Positions 18,178 to 30,559 of a stretch of 64,000 nucleotides of DNA are shown piece after piece (within the stretch, counting starts at the first letter, position 1; each line of letters opens with the position of its first letter). Below the pieces are notes generated by a model, which was not told where the DNA came from, searched no databases, and was given only the letters and a program-made list of their open reading frames with translations. Made by a program: the position numbers and the translations under genes. This stretch comes from Phallusia mammillata. Its lineage: Eukaryota; Chordata; Ascidiacea; Phlebobranchia; Ascidiidae. The stretch is taken from assembly GCA_003260075.1 (NCBI GenBank), contig QLIY01000453.1:46438-110437 (forward strand), in the 5' to 3' direction.

Positions 18178-19510
18178 GTTTATTACTGTTGATCATTTTT
18201 TGTTGGAAAAATCTTATATGAAAGTTTTTGTGGTTTACTTGACCTAGGCTGTATTTGAAACATGCAAGGTTGCCAAGAGTGCTTTGCTGGCTTGTCGCTT
18301 TGAATCTTCAATACCCTCTCTATTCGCATTTGTTGATTTCATACCACACCTCCACAACTCTCAGCAGAAATATGTTTTCCGGAACCTTACTCAGCAGGTA
18401 TAAAATTCGTGGTTATGCTCAACCATTTAAAAATGTCGATGCAAATAGACATGAACCTGACCCTACACATGTTTTTACTATGCTGCAAGCGTTTGCGACT
18501 CGTTCAAGTTCATCTAAAGTTATTTGCTTGCCTCAAAATCGTGCGTTGCAAGGGTCGCTGATAATAAACAAAAAAAATATTGGGTAAACAAGGACAAAAA
18601 ATGGATAAATGATAATAAACGTCACACAACTTTTTTCAACACTTTGCAGCCCAGCAACCAACGCAGTATGAAACTCCGTTTTTATTGGTAAGTATATTCG
18701 TTTTAAAATAACATGTTTAGAGAGGTCGTTGGTAACACAGAGTCAAACTCCGGGAGGACCAATTTAACACAATTATTTATCACGTGTAAAAACACAAGAA
18801 TACCTAGAATTCCTTCAAACAGCTTAGCATCAGCAGCTCTGGTTTGCTGTTTACAGCAGGAAAAGCTACCAAACGCTTCATATTGACTTTTTTGGCGTCC
18901 CTGTGATTTGATTTTCTGTTTCTGGTCTTAATTTCATTGGGAAATTGTTGGCAAAATCATAAGCTTATTATGAACCAGTTCGCGATTATAATGACATACG
19001 CAGTTGTAAAATGGTTCTGGTATCATGGAAAAAACAAATCACCTTTAATCTAATTACTCTTTGTATCGAAAATGCGTGATTGGCATTTTGTTCTCGAGAA
19101 CGTGGTTGTTCAAAACTAATTTGTGCGTATTTAGCAAAACCAAAGACGCTGTGGAATGACGCAGCAATATGTCGGTGCTTGTTGACAAGACTTGAAGGCG
19201 CCAACCGAAGTATTTTCCCAAAACCACGACGAAGCTGAAATTGCAGAATTGCAGCTTTCGTAAACGCATTAAAACGCAGTCAGCTTATAAACTTTCTTGT
19301 TACATCCTGCTCAGGAAAAGTAGTGCAAAAGCTTAAGTCCATCGCCATGGTCCAAGAGGCAATCTCATTCGTCGCGGAGAAATCCATAACAGTTTTAAGC
19401 TTTTGAAACCTGCTTAAAAAAGACCTCACAATAACGAATTAGCTTTTGCACGTATTTTTTTCTATTTGTGATATTCCGATTTTCACACTGCATTTATTGT
19501 AACGTTGTAG

Positions 19511-22462
19511 AAAGGGTCTAGCAAGAGCCAGAATGGAAGAAATTATTAATGTTGAAGGAGATGAATTTGTAAAGTTTCTTCACACATTTCAAGACAAACC
19601 CATAGATTTTAAGGTGAGCTAAAATAGTCCACATTCCCTTTGCTAACAAAACAACAACACAAATATTTATGACTTTAGAAATACTTTTACTGGTTGACAT
19701 CAAACATCATTTCAAAAGTTGCTCTTGGAAAACGTTACGACTTTGGCGATCCAAAGTTCCATGAACTTCTAGAAGTTCTTAGCAAGCTGTAAGTATGTGA
19801 ATAAGTTGAAAGTCATTAGATGTGTTATGTGGTCTGTTTAGTTGTCCGAAGTTTAAATCCTTAGTCGCACACCAAATTTCCAATGACTTGATGATAAAGT
19901 TGTGCAACATCGTAGAACACTTCAATTTTTCAATTAACTATGAACAAGATTTGTACAGATGTACTTATAGTACCGATACTGCTACGCAAAAATGTACATA
20001 TCAGACTTAAAGAGTTTGTCACATAGCTGGCTAACATGGTTTTGTAAAGACTTTAAGGTTTTAGATTTGTACGTATATTTTGCTTGATGATAAATATAAT
20101 CGTCAAGGTTGATGTGAATTCCTGAGTAGACTCATAAACTGATTCGTACATGTATGATGTTTAATTAATTGAGCAATCAAAGGTGACATTTTTTAGCTTC
20201 GGGGACGTCGACGACGCACCGATGATTGCCGTTATCAATTTGTTTCCATCTGCTTCTCGCGTTCCACCTTTCTCCATGGCCATGAAGAGATTCGATAAGC
20301 GGCAGGAGACTGTTTTGAGTACGTTTTTGTGACCATACGTACTATTCAACTTGAATGTACTACTATCTCTTTAAATGGCCTAAATTAGGGGTGTCAAACT
20401 CAAACAACTTTGAGGGCCAAAAAGACTTTCAAGTCGAGGGCCGCTATCGAAAGAATCCATGATTAAAAAATGAAATGTTCATTAATGCCATTGACTACAT
20501 TAAAACAATATTGTAATAAATAACAAACAAATTTACAGTGTAGCAGAGTAAAATAACCGACTATGCTTTTATTGCATACAATGACGCAACTATCGCAATT
20601 GATGATTCCAGGATGGGCTATTTCGATCACCCTATTAAAGCCGCTACTAGAAAATGATTGTGTTATGTAAACTCACAGGCAGGGTATAAACTTATAACTT
20701 CTGAAAGTCACTTCGCGGGTCGCACAAAAACTCTTGGAGGGCCGCATGCGACCCGCGGACCGCGTGTTTGACACCCCTGGTTTAAATAGTAACAAAAGAC
20801 CACGACTGACCTAACCAATCGTAATTCATTATACATTGCTGAGTATAAAACTTATCCTACAAATTTTGAACTTTCATTAAACACCTCAAGATTGCCCATG
20901 TTTTAGCTAAAATAATCAACAGTATGTACTCTACAAAAAGCTAATATTTTCAATCTGAACAGAATACCTTCAGCAGTATATTGACGAACATAAGGTGAAA
21001 TTTGATCCTGACAACATCAATGATTTTATTGATGCTTTTCTTTATGAAAACCAGTTCGGGAGAAAAATGAACACTTCTTTTACTGTAAGCTTTGTTTGTT
21101 TAGTGATCACCAACAACGGCTGTATTCCAATGTAAATTGTAGGCACCTAAGCAAGACATTAAGCTAGAGCAGTGGTTATCAAACTTTTTTATTGTCGGGG
21201 CCAAATGGTAGCTTTTTAAGTGTGTATACGGAGCCGCAAAAAAACGAAAACTTGAGAAAATCACACAAGATTATTACCTTGAAAGCTAAAATAGCAATCT
21301 TTGGTGGTTTTCTCAGGTTTGGTGGGAGCCGCAAAATAAGTAGTTGGGAGCCGCATGCAGGCCGAGAGCCGCGTTTGAGAACCACTGAGCTAATAAAAAG
21401 TATACGACATATTTTACAGGAACGACAACTCAGAGCGTATTGTCGAGATTTGTTTGTTGCTGGATCTGAAACTTCTAGTTCAACTCTTGCATGGTGTTTT
21501 GCATTCTTTCTCAACCACCCAGAGTACGCTAAGATTATTGAGCAGGAGGTTATTGACGTCATTGGTAAGCATACATCACAAATTTTCTTCAAACAAAGAC
21601 CGCATTATGATCTTTAAATACTTACTTGCTGAATTATTTTAATTTTAGTACGGAAACATAAGTTACCATTCCATGAAACAGCATTTAGTTCATCTCATCA
21701 AAAATATGTTTATCTCAAGGCAACTTGTTGAATACCGATTTGAGCTCATTAAGTTGTCAAATATTGCTTGTAGGAACCGACAAACCTTCTATGGCGCATA
21801 GAGAACATATGCCCATGACTTGCGCCTTCATTCAAGAAGTGATGAGAAACAAAACTTTGGCTCCGCTGTCTGTGACACACCTTACGTCGGAAACAATAGA
21901 ATTGATGGGATTTGTGATACCAAAAGGAATCAAAGTCAATGAGTAGAAAATTATCTGACTTTTATTCAAGTACTGTTTAATATGCACCACAACAAATGAT
22001 GGCGGCTGATGGTGTGAATGAATACAGACAAGTAATCTGTAAATATTGTTAACTCATCAAACATTAAAGAGGTATCGAGAACTTTCTGGAATGGCAACGA
22101 CTGTACACCGGGTATTTTGTATTTAGGTTATACCAAACCTAGACGGGGCTCACATGGACCCAAATACATGGCCAAATCCGGAAGTGTTTAACCCACGAAG
22201 ACACATCGATGAAAACGGAAAGTTTATGAAATCAAACAAAATTATTCCATTTTCGGTCGGAGCAAGATTTTGTCTTGGAGAAAGCTTAGCCAAGGCTGAG
22301 ATTTTCATTTTTTTCACAAAGCTTGTTCAACATTTTAAGATTAAATCGGCCAAAGATTATTTGCCTCCACTGGACCGAGAAATGATGTCAATAGTACTTA
22401 GTCCTAGAGAATGTGAAGTTGTGCTTGAAGCAATTTTTTATGATAGTTTTTATGATAACTAA
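19511..22462 (+). CDS. P450 gene C: CYP2-clan cytochrome P450, 5'-incomplete
   Basis: Seven exons equivalent to exons 3-9 are intact and in phase: 19511-19613, 19679-19788, 20197-20318, 20963-21084, 21420-21564, 21774-21934 and 22127-22462. The I-helix reads AGSETSSSTLAW, E-x-x-R is EVMR, and the haem loop is FSVGARFCLGESLAK. Exon 8 is one codon shorter than in the paralogues, with donor gtcaat. The C-terminus is extended by about seven residues. Exons equivalent to 1 and 2 (membrane anchor, proline-rich hinge, B-C region) are not found upstream, so no working P450 can be made from what is here. It may be a recently truncated pseudogene, or two exons may be lost from the assembly. Two hAT elements sit in introns. 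Confidence 0.75.
20386..20779. mobile_element. hAT-like non-autonomous element
   Basis: Inverted ends taggggtgtcaaact and gtttgacacccctg span 394 bases, with imperfect 8-base flanks gcctaaat and gtttaaat. It lies in an intron of gene C. Confidence 0.75.
21170..21387. mobile_element. hAT-like non-autonomous element
   Basis: Inverted ends cagtggttatcaaac and gtttgagaaccactg span 218 bases. Flanks agctagag and agctaata match at five of eight positions. It ends 32 bases before exon 7 of gene C. Confidence 0.7.
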
Positions 22463-22718
22463 TCACATCCATCTAGTAATTTTAAGACGTGTTCGACTCA
22501 ATGGAAATACAGTTCATATCTTTTCCATCTGCGTGCATTTGAAAAGTCTATTCTATACATTTTACATATTTTTTCCCCTAAAATTAATTGTTGTCTGTTA
22601 AGCTACATTATACAGTAAGCTATATTTACAATTGTAACTTTATAACACTACCTAAATAGTAAAAAACACTCAGTTATTATCACACAATAGTCTCTTTTGT
22701 CATTGGTAACAAGTACAT

Positions 22719-22798
22719 GGGTTCGAACCCCGTGAACGACAAATTTCAACAAGGGCAAATTTCAATTCTCGGACTGCCGCCTGATTGTCGAAAAATAC
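22719..22798 (+). mobile_element. 5'-truncated copy of tRNA-derived SINE
   Basis: Starts inside the B box (gggttcgaacccc) and matches the full copy at 23041-23213 for about 80 bases. Confidence 0.7.
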
Positions 22799-23040
22799 AT
22801 GCTGTCTCATAGGAATGTTGTAAAATTTGATTTGTTGATGAGTGATTCTCTCTGCGTTCAATGACTTCAAGTTAGATTATGATGTTCTAGATGTCGCAGT
22901 AGGTAAAAAATCTTTTCTACGGAAGATTTTATTTATAAAATATATTTCTGTGCAACAACATTTAATAAAAATTAAAGTTACACTGAATTTAAGGAAAACT
23001 GCAAATACAGAAAAAAATAAACTAGGTTAAAGTTTGGGGC

Positions 23041-23213
23041 GGGAACGTGGCCGAATGGCCTGGCGCGCCTGACCCACATACACCTGATCGGGATTCGTCC
23101 CCGGAAGTATCCTGGGTTCGAACCCCGTGAACGACAAATTTCAACAAGGGCAAATTTCAGTTCTCGGACTGCCGCCTGATTGTCGAAAAATACGGGGGGG
23201 GGGGAAAAAAAAA
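23041..23213 (+). mobile_element. tRNA-derived SINE
   Basis: The head resembles a tRNA of the Leu/Ser type, with an A-box-like gtggccgaatggcctgg and a B box ggttcgaaccc at 23115-23125. A non-tRNA body follows, ending near a G run and an A-rich tail. Insertions in the arm region and the second truncated copy argue against a working tRNA gene. It lies about 170 bases upstream of gene D. Confidence 0.72.
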
Positions 23214-23383
23214 GTTTCCAGCCGATTATAACGTTTTATTCAGAGACCACAGGGTTCAGCTATTTATCACGCAAACACCGTCAGCGCATTTCACTTGTAT
23301 GACATGTGAAAGGCATGTCGTAACAGCGCCAGGCAATATTTGACATCTCATTCAATCGAACAAGCACCACATCTCAATTGAGA

Positions 23384-26300
23384 ATGGCCTCGACCGAAGC
23401 ATTGGTTGGTGTCCTACCAAATTTTTCGTCAGTTTTTAGTATTTTTAACCTGGTGTTCGTGCTGATTACTTTTCTGTACGTTGTTTGGTGGCGCAGACCC
23501 AATGGAAAATTCCCCCCTGGTCCCAGGGGCGTTCCAGTGTTGGGCGTTGTCCCGTTTTTAGGGAAATGCCCAACAAAGACAATGAAGCGTTGGAGTGAAG
23601 AGAAGTATGGAGATGTGATGTCGATTAAGATCGGTTTTCAAAACGTTGTGGTATTAAATACATACGAAGCTGTTAGCCAGGTCAGTTTAAGCACAACACT
23701 GTGATTTCTAACGATATTTTAGTGATGCTAGGTTAGACATTTGTACACAATGGACAAGGTTTGAAAATCGGTGGCTTGTGTTTTTAAAAGGATCAGACCC
23801 CAATTATAGAGATCAGTGTACATTTGAAAAGACTTTTTATTATCTTCTCAAAAAATAGCTAATATATTTTTGTCAAAATATCATTGTAGTCTGTTAACCC
23901 ACATTTTACAGTCGTTGTGACTATAAACACACTACTTTAAAAGTGAAAAAACACGATAATTGTCACACAATAGTCTCTTCGGGCAATGGTGATAAGAACA
24001 AGCTGTGGGTCATTGGTATGTGTTAAAATTTGATCCTAATTTGCCGATGACAGTATTAAGAAAAAAACATAGCAATCATTTATTTCACTGTTTTTGTTAA
24101 CATGCTAATGGGATTTTAGGTGTAAAACGGTGTTTCAGCAGCTTTGTGTATGTTTTGCAGGCACTTGTCAAACAGGGAGCCACGTTTTCCGATCGCCCTC
24201 GTCGACCTTTGTTGTCAAAACTGACTGGTAATGACGGAATTGTGTCGATGCCATATGGAGACGACTTTAAGGCACAAAAGCATTTCGGTCTAAAGTTTCT
24301 TAGAGAGTATGTCAAGTCGTGTTGTGAGCCATAGTTTTAACCAGTGACAATCAAACTGTAGGCCAAAGAAAAAAAAGTGCACCCCGAGAGATTTCCAAGT
24401 GCACCGCGAAAGTTTCTCTATTTTAATATTTAAGACTTATTTTTTATATATTTAATGCATGACAACGTAATTGAGGTCATGTATTTCTTGTTTGCCATAA
24501 AAAGCAATTTCATCCACCATAATAAAGTTACAAATTGACTATTTTTAACAACTTTTGTGCTGTTGACCTTGCAAAGTGTGTCGTGGAACAAAAATTGTGT
24601 TTGTTAGTGCGATGCATGCTTGAAAAGTTCTATTGATTTAAACAGTTCTGAAAACGTTTATAATCTGTAGACTTTTCAAATGATTTTATTAAACACCTGC
24701 CCGATACCAACTTCAAAAATGGAGAATTTTAGATATGTTGAGCGTGGAACTGAACGCAGAATGTCGCACACATTTAGTTATCCACCACCTGTGTCGTGTC
24801 ACTAACCTTTCCGACGAGTTGCTTGATTTGAAGTAGAATCAAATAATGTCAAATAAACTAGTTTCTAAACGTAGAAAAGGAATGGGAAGAAAACAGATGG
24901 AAGACTTAATAAACGCTGAAGGCGATCAGTTTGTGGAATTTTTGCGGTCATTTGGAAACACACCAGTCAATATGAAGGTAAATTTGCCATTATTGTGTCA
25001 ACTGAAAGATTTTTTTTGTAACGTACATACAAGGCCGTATTAGAGTGTTTACCGGATCTTTTTCTACAACAGAAATATCTGTACTGGCTGACGAGCAATG
25101 TTATATCCCAGACGGCACTCGGTAAACGATTCGAGTACGGAGACCCAGAGTTTGTCGATATGCTTGAAACCATGAGCCTGCTGTGAGCTTTTTGAAAATA
25201 CGTTGACTTGACATAAATTAGCAGTTTGAAACTTGGGGTAACGGTGAATCACAGGGTGCAATCTCAAGGGTTTTTCTAGCTTAACTTATTTTTGAGGAAT
25301 AGATACTTGGTGGTCAAAAATATACTTATCCTCTTTGTCACTTTTAGGCGGTTTAAGTGGTTTAATTTTTAGGTTTAAGAGTTTAAATTTTAAGTGTTAA
25401 TTTTTGTATGTGGCCAATAACATTTGTTTCAAGTTTGTGGAGCTCTTCTGGCAAATAAAGAGCTCTACAAACTTGATATTATGCCTGGCAGCAATAGCTT
25501 ATGTAAACATTTTTTTTCACTGCGGTCTAAAAAGTGCAATCTTCAAACGATTCTGTGTTCCTTCAAATAGCTTTGGAGATTCAAAAGATGGCAACAAACT
25601 GGGAATTTTGAACCTTTTCGAATACCTTGCGTATGTTCCTCCTTTCGCTGCCGCTTTGGAAAGATTAAGAAAAAGAACGAAAAAAATTTTAGGTGAATTT
25701 GCAAAACATAATTTGTTAAACCCCGTATTTTGAAAAGTTCTTAAATTTGCACAGCAACGATGCAATCCTACATAGACGATCACAAGGCAAAGTTTAATCC
25801 CAACCATCTCGTGGATTTCATAGATGCTTACATATTTGAGCAAAGGCTCGGAAAAGCTAAAACTAAATCTGCATTTACGGTGAGAAACTTTAGTTAATTT
25901 ACGTTAGGCAACCACAAGAAACATGTGCCGTTTATCTTGATTGTATGTTGAAAAATGAAAGTAGAAATAAAACAAGAACAAAAAAGCTTTAACAAACAAA
26001 CCATAGGGGTCAACATTTTAGGACCTCCGTTTATCTTCATTTGGAGTTGATAACTTAGCAACACCAGAAAAAATGACAAAGTTGCCTGTTTTGCATCAGT
26101 TGAACATGTGTTGAAACTATAAGCAAAGTTATCAAAAGGCTTGCGTTTTAGGATAATCAGATGAAAGTTTATACACGGGATATGTTCGTTGCTGGCTCGG
26201 AAACTAGCAGCTCCACTCTAAGCTGGTTACTTGTGTTTTGCCTTGATAACCCGGAATACTACAAAATCATTGAGAAAGAAATAGAAGACGTTTTCGGTAC

Positions 26301-27091
26301 GCTGGTTCGAAGCTAGATTTTTTTCAGTTTAAGTAAAATACTGATTTTTTATCTGCACCAAAAATAACGTGCCACGAGGTGTAGCAAAACGACAGTTTTT
26401 GCAAATGTTACAGGTTTCAGCGGAAATCCGACAATGTCAAAACGGGAAGACTTGCCTTTCACTTGCGCTTTCATCCAAGAAGCAATGCGAGTCAAGACCC
26501 TTGCGCCCACTGCAGCTCAGCATAGCACATCTGAAACTTCTGAGCTTATGGGTTATATTATTCCAAAGGGAACAACGGTAAATTACATGAGCTTAAATAT
26601 GCGACTAAAGAGAAGCGCACATATTTAATTATACAACTAAGGCAGTTGAGTTTCAATCTCACAATGTTTAAACGCGTTTGCATTACCTTGGACTATTTAG
26701 CTTTTGTAAATAAACGCAATGTCAAATATCTTTTTAGCTACGACCACACCACATGTTTAGGCAAAATTTTCATTAGATAATTCCAAATTTGGAAGGAGTA
26801 CATATGGATGCAAAGACCTGGCCCAACCCAGAAGTGTTCAACCCACGAAGACACATAAACGAAAACGGAAAGTTTGTGGCCTCAAACAAAATTATTCCTT
26901 TTGGAATCGGGGCACGGTTTTGTCTTGGCGAAAGTTTGGCTCGGGTTGAAATTTTTGTTTTCTTCGTAAAAATTCTCCAGAAATTCAAAATTCGTCCAGC
27001 CAATGCTCAACATCCGTCAGCAGATCACGAAATTCGTTCATTTGTTACATCCCCAAAAGAGTGTCTTCTTAGTTTAATATATCGTTCTTAA
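23384..27091 (+). CDS. P450 gene D: CYP2-clan cytochrome P450, 508 aa
   Basis: Nine exons: 23384-23680, 24161-24306, 24875-24977, 25073-25182, 25571-25692, 25755-25879, 26152-26296, 26414-26577 and 26777-27091. All junctions are GT-AG and the total is 509 codons. The order of motifs is membrane anchor, WWRRPNGKFPPGPRG, KYGDVMS (KYGPVMS in its neighbours), I-helix AGSETSSSTLSW, E-x-x-R as EAMR, and haem loop FGIGARFCLGESLAR. The start is the ATG of MASTEALVG; an earlier in-frame TTG is not used. Expected to be an ER monooxygenase of unknown substrate. It diverges from all other loci in the window and is the only intact single-copy member. A poly(A) signal AATAAA lies near 27233. Confidence 0.9.
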
Positions 27092-27814
27092 AACCACGGC
27101 ATTTCAATTTTGAGCAAGTTCTAAATTTATCCTGCTCAATAATATTTAGCTTCTTTAATTTGCATCATGTATTACATTTTTGCATTGTAATTTCGTTTTT
27201 TTCCGGATCTTACGTCGTTCAAATGTACTTAACAATAAAAATGAGAATAATTGACTAAACAAGTTGGGATCTTGCCATCTTTTGGAGACCGAAGAAAACC
27301 AAAAACAGAGGTAATGATAGACTTCGGTGACCAAGCGTATCATGTCAATAATTAAAAGCTTCTCTGCATTTCTACAGCAGAGCAGTTTGTGAAGTACACA
27401 ACTATGAGGTAAATAAAAATAAAGATATCTGCCTACTTATGAGTAATAAATAGCTGCTTTGCTGCTGCAAATTGGTAAACGCATCTATAAAAGACTTGCC
27501 ATTGCGTGACTTGCCGCAAGCAAAACGAATGCATTTTACTGAATACAATAAGAAATCTGTTTAAATTATGGTTGAACCATATACGGTCCTCAATTCAAAA
27601 CTTCACAGGAAATGTATTGGCATCTCATTTTCTATATGATTAGTTTCTGACCTAAAATAACTTGTATGGTCGTAGGTTTCAGGTATTTTTGTTACAAGCC
27701 AAGTGTACGAACAAGTCGAGCAGCACGCAATTGTTGTTTAGTGGAGGCGTTGTAGAAGCATAAACATGCTGTATAATGCGGCCGGCAACAATGAATTTTA
27801 GCCTCATTGCATGT

Positions 27815-28114
27815 ATGCAGATAGTGGTTATCTAATTGCATGTACATGATGTCCTAAACTAATTTTTACTCAGTTTGGCAAAGACAAAAAAAACAATTAA
27901 ACGAACAAGATTAGTTTTTTCGAATTTAAACACCTAAATACGACAACAACAAATAAATGGGGGGGGGGCATGCAGATAGTGGTTATCTAATTGCATGTAC
28001 ATGATGTCCTGAACTAATTTTTACTCAGTTTGGCAAAGACAAAAAAAAACAATTAAACGAACAAGTTTAGTTTTTTCGAATTTAAACACCTAAATACGAC
28101 AACAACAAATAAAT
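27815..28114. repeat. Direct duplication joined by G run
   Basis: 27815-27958 recurs at 27970-28114, nearly identical, separated by a G run at 27959-27968. Confidence 0.85.
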
Positions 28115-28236
28115 TTGATTGCAGCACATCGGCTTGGTATAAGTTCTAATGGCGCAAAATTATTTGATGAGCTTTCAACAAAGAGGTGATGCTTCACACA
28201 AAACAGATCTGTTTTTGAACAAACTATACGTTTGTA

Positions 28237-28548
28237 CAGCACAAACTTTTATTTTAATCGTGGTTCCAAATTTACTTTAAAATCAACAGGCGAGACTGAG
28301 ATTGAAATTATTTCTTCATTGATGCTAGGAATGGGGTGTACAGCAGGGCGAATGCGAGGGGGGGGGGCGTTAAAATAACCACAATTCTTTGCAACCTTCG
28401 TCTTCATACATATACATGGTCTAGGTGATTCGTTAGCGTGAAAGGTTTTAAATCGATGTTTTTGGACAAGGCATGTGTAGGTGAAACCCGTTTGAGGTAA
28501 CGTTTAAGATTTAAGTTTGTATTGAGATGTTTGAACCGGGGGGGGGGG
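28237..28548 (-). repeat. Chimeric partial copy of locus E 3' end, with G runs at the breaks
   Basis: 28237-28357 matches the stop end of exon 9 (28549-28669). A G run (28358-28367) then stands in place of the next 223 bases. 28368-28537 matches 28893-29062 in intron 8, and a second G run (28538-28548) leads into the complete copy. The G runs stand exactly where sequence is missing. Confidence 0.85.
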
Positions 28549-29181
28549 CAGCACAAACTATTATTTTAATCGTGGTTCCAAATTTACTTTAAAATCAACG
28601 GGCGAGACTGAGATTGAAATGATTTCTTCATTGATGCTAGGAATGGGGTGTACAGCAGGGCGAATGCGAAATTTCTGAAGCATTTTGACAAAGAATAAAA
28701 ACAGTTCAGCCCTGGCTAAACTTTCCCCAAGACAAAAACGGGCTCCAATAGAGAATGGGATTATTTTGTTGGAAAGAACAAATTTCCCGTTTTCATCAAT
28801 GTGTCGCCGTGGATTAAAAACTTTTGGATTAGGCCAGTCTTTGGGATCCATATTAGCTCCGTACAGATTGGGTATAACCTATATATAGACCATGTTAAAA
28901 TAACCACAATTCTTTGAAACCTTCGTCTTCATACATATACATGGTCTTGGTGATTCGTTAGCGTGAAAGGTTTTTAAGTCGATGTTTTTGGACAAGGCAT
29001 GTGTAGGTGAAACCGGTTTGAGGTAACGTTTAAGATTTAAGTTTGTATTGAGATGTTTGAACCGTATCGAAAAAAGGCAGCTTTTGGGGGAAAATAGACT
29101 TAATAGTTCTAGGGGAGTGGACATCGCCATGATCTAAAAGATTTGTGGGCTAATTATCGAAGCTTACTTAATAGTTCCGTA

Positions 29182-29330
29182 CAGTGGTGGGATTCAAATT
29201 TTTTGTCAGTCGGTTCTATCACAAAAATCATGTTTTCCAGCCGGTTCTCAAAACTCGGTGTATAAGACAAGATGCAAAAATTCATTGACAGCAACCAGTA
29301 ATGCTAACCGGTTCGCTGATCTCATAAAAT

Positions 29331-29363
<33 letters not shown>

Positions 29364-29387
29364 AGAATCGGCTGAATCCCACCACTG
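29182..29387. mobile_element. hAT-like element with exact TSD and internal G32
   Basis: Ends cagtggtgggattcaa and tgaatcccaccactg are flanked by exact gttccgta copies at 29174-29181 and 29388-29395. It belongs to the same family as 37883-38158. A 32-base G run (29331-29362) replaces a segment present in that copy. It lies in intron 8 of locus E and is absent from F. Confidence 0.88.
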
Positions 29388-29584
29388 GTTCCGTACACTT
29401 ACAACAGTGCCCTTGGGTATCACGCGACCCATTAGTTTTGTGTCATTGGAAGTAAGATGTTGGACAGCTAGTGGGGCGTTCGCTTTGGTTCTCATTGTTT
29501 CCTGGATAAACGCACATGTCATGGGAAGGTCCTCTTTTTTGGACAGGGTAGGAATACCCTCAGAACCTAAGTAAAATGTGCCCT

Positions 29585-29855
29585 GTAGGTATGATTTTAT
29601 AATAAATACAACAAGGTGTATGATAAACTAGACAGGTACGAATTGGGGGTTATTCAATACTATTTTAAAGGCAAGTAGATAAAGGCAATAATCATTTTGT
29701 AGACAAAGTGCGGGGGGGGGGTTGCTATGTAGGTCTGATTTTATATTAAATACAACAAGGTTTATGATAAACTAGTCAGGTACGAATTGGGGGTTATTCA
29801 ATACTAGTTTAAAGGCAAGTAGATAAAGGCAATAATCATTTTGTAGACAAAGTGC
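29585..29855. repeat. Direct duplication joined by G run
   Basis: 29585-29711 recurs at 29729-29855, separated by a G run at 29712-29721, within intron 7 of locus E. Confidence 0.83.
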
Positions 29856-30084
29856 TTTTTCTGTCAGTAAAGTTATTTTTGTTACCAACGCAATTACACT
29901 TTGCTGTACGTTCCTCATTATCTTACCAAAAGCTTCATCAATCTCTTTGACTATAATTTTTTCGTACTCAGGATAGTTCAACAAATGTAAGATCAACCAA
30001 GAAAGAGTAGTGCTACTGGTTTCTGATCCAGCCACAAACAAATCCCGACAAAATGCCCTGAGTTGTGTATCCTAAACAAACATA

Positions 30085-30559
30085 AACATTTTGAAATGAA
30101 CGATGTTATGCATTTTAAAAAAAAAGGTGATTCTTGAATTACTATAATACAGAATACATACTTAAATAACACCATATATAAACAAAAACAAAACAACACC
30201 ATCCACAACAATAGAAAGCTCACAGCACTCTCCTATTTGCCAACTAATTTTATGGGGACATAAGAGAAGGGTAGTATTTTACCGAGTAGTCAAGGTCTGT
30301 ACGTTTTCCGAACTTTCTTTCGGGGGGGGGGGAATATTTTCAAATGAACGATGTTATGCAATTAAAAAAATCTTGAATTACTATAATACAGAATACATAC
30401 TTAAACAACACCATCTATAAACAAAAACAAAACAACACCATCCACAACAATAGACAGCTCACAACACTCTCCTATTTGCCAACTAATTACAAGGGGACAT
30501 AAAGGAAGGTTAGTATTTTACCGAGTAGTCAAGATCTGTACGTTTTCCAAACTTTCTTT
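30085..30559. repeat. Direct duplication including part of exon 6, joined by G run
   Basis: 30085-30321 recurs at about 30335-30559 around a G run at 30322-30332. The first copy ends inside exon 6 of locus E and keeps the GAA codon that is TAA in the second copy. Confidence 0.83.

Larger units (their letters stand above)
17355..19510. other. Intergenic between divergent genes B and C
   Basis: Holds the promoter region of B, the exon 1 relic with its own upstream block (18260-18375), and about 1.1 kb (18400-19500) where I looked for exons 1 and 2 of gene C on both strands and found none. Confidence 0.55.
22463..23383. other. Intergenic between genes C and D
   Basis: Holds two SINE copies. 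The stretch 22590-22720 resembles 23880-23985 in intron 1 of gene D (both contain tcacacaatagtctctt), an unidentified diverged repeat. No TATA box is clear before gene D. Confidence 0.55.
27092..28560. other. Intergenic between convergent genes D and E; 3' flank of E
   Basis: From about 27290 onwards the sequence resembles the 3' flank of gene F (34085-34540), so this flank was copied along with the gene. It contains two G-run duplications listed separately. No exon supported apart from a partial copy of exon 9 of E. Confidence 0.6.

Noticed and set aside
18255..18587. 110-codon plus-strand open frame
   Set aside because: It overlaps the upstream block of the exon 1 relic, which is conserved as promoter-like DNA on the other strand, and has no protein-like features.
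23041..23125. A functional tRNA-Leu or tRNA-Ser gene
   Set aside because: The B box is good, but the arm between the boxes is too long and irregular, there is no clear acceptor-stem pairing, and a truncated second copy exists. A SINE fits better.
28237..28357. An additional P450 last exon downstream of E
   Set aside because: It is a truncated copy bounded by G runs and near-identical to 28549-28669, most likely an assembly duplicate.
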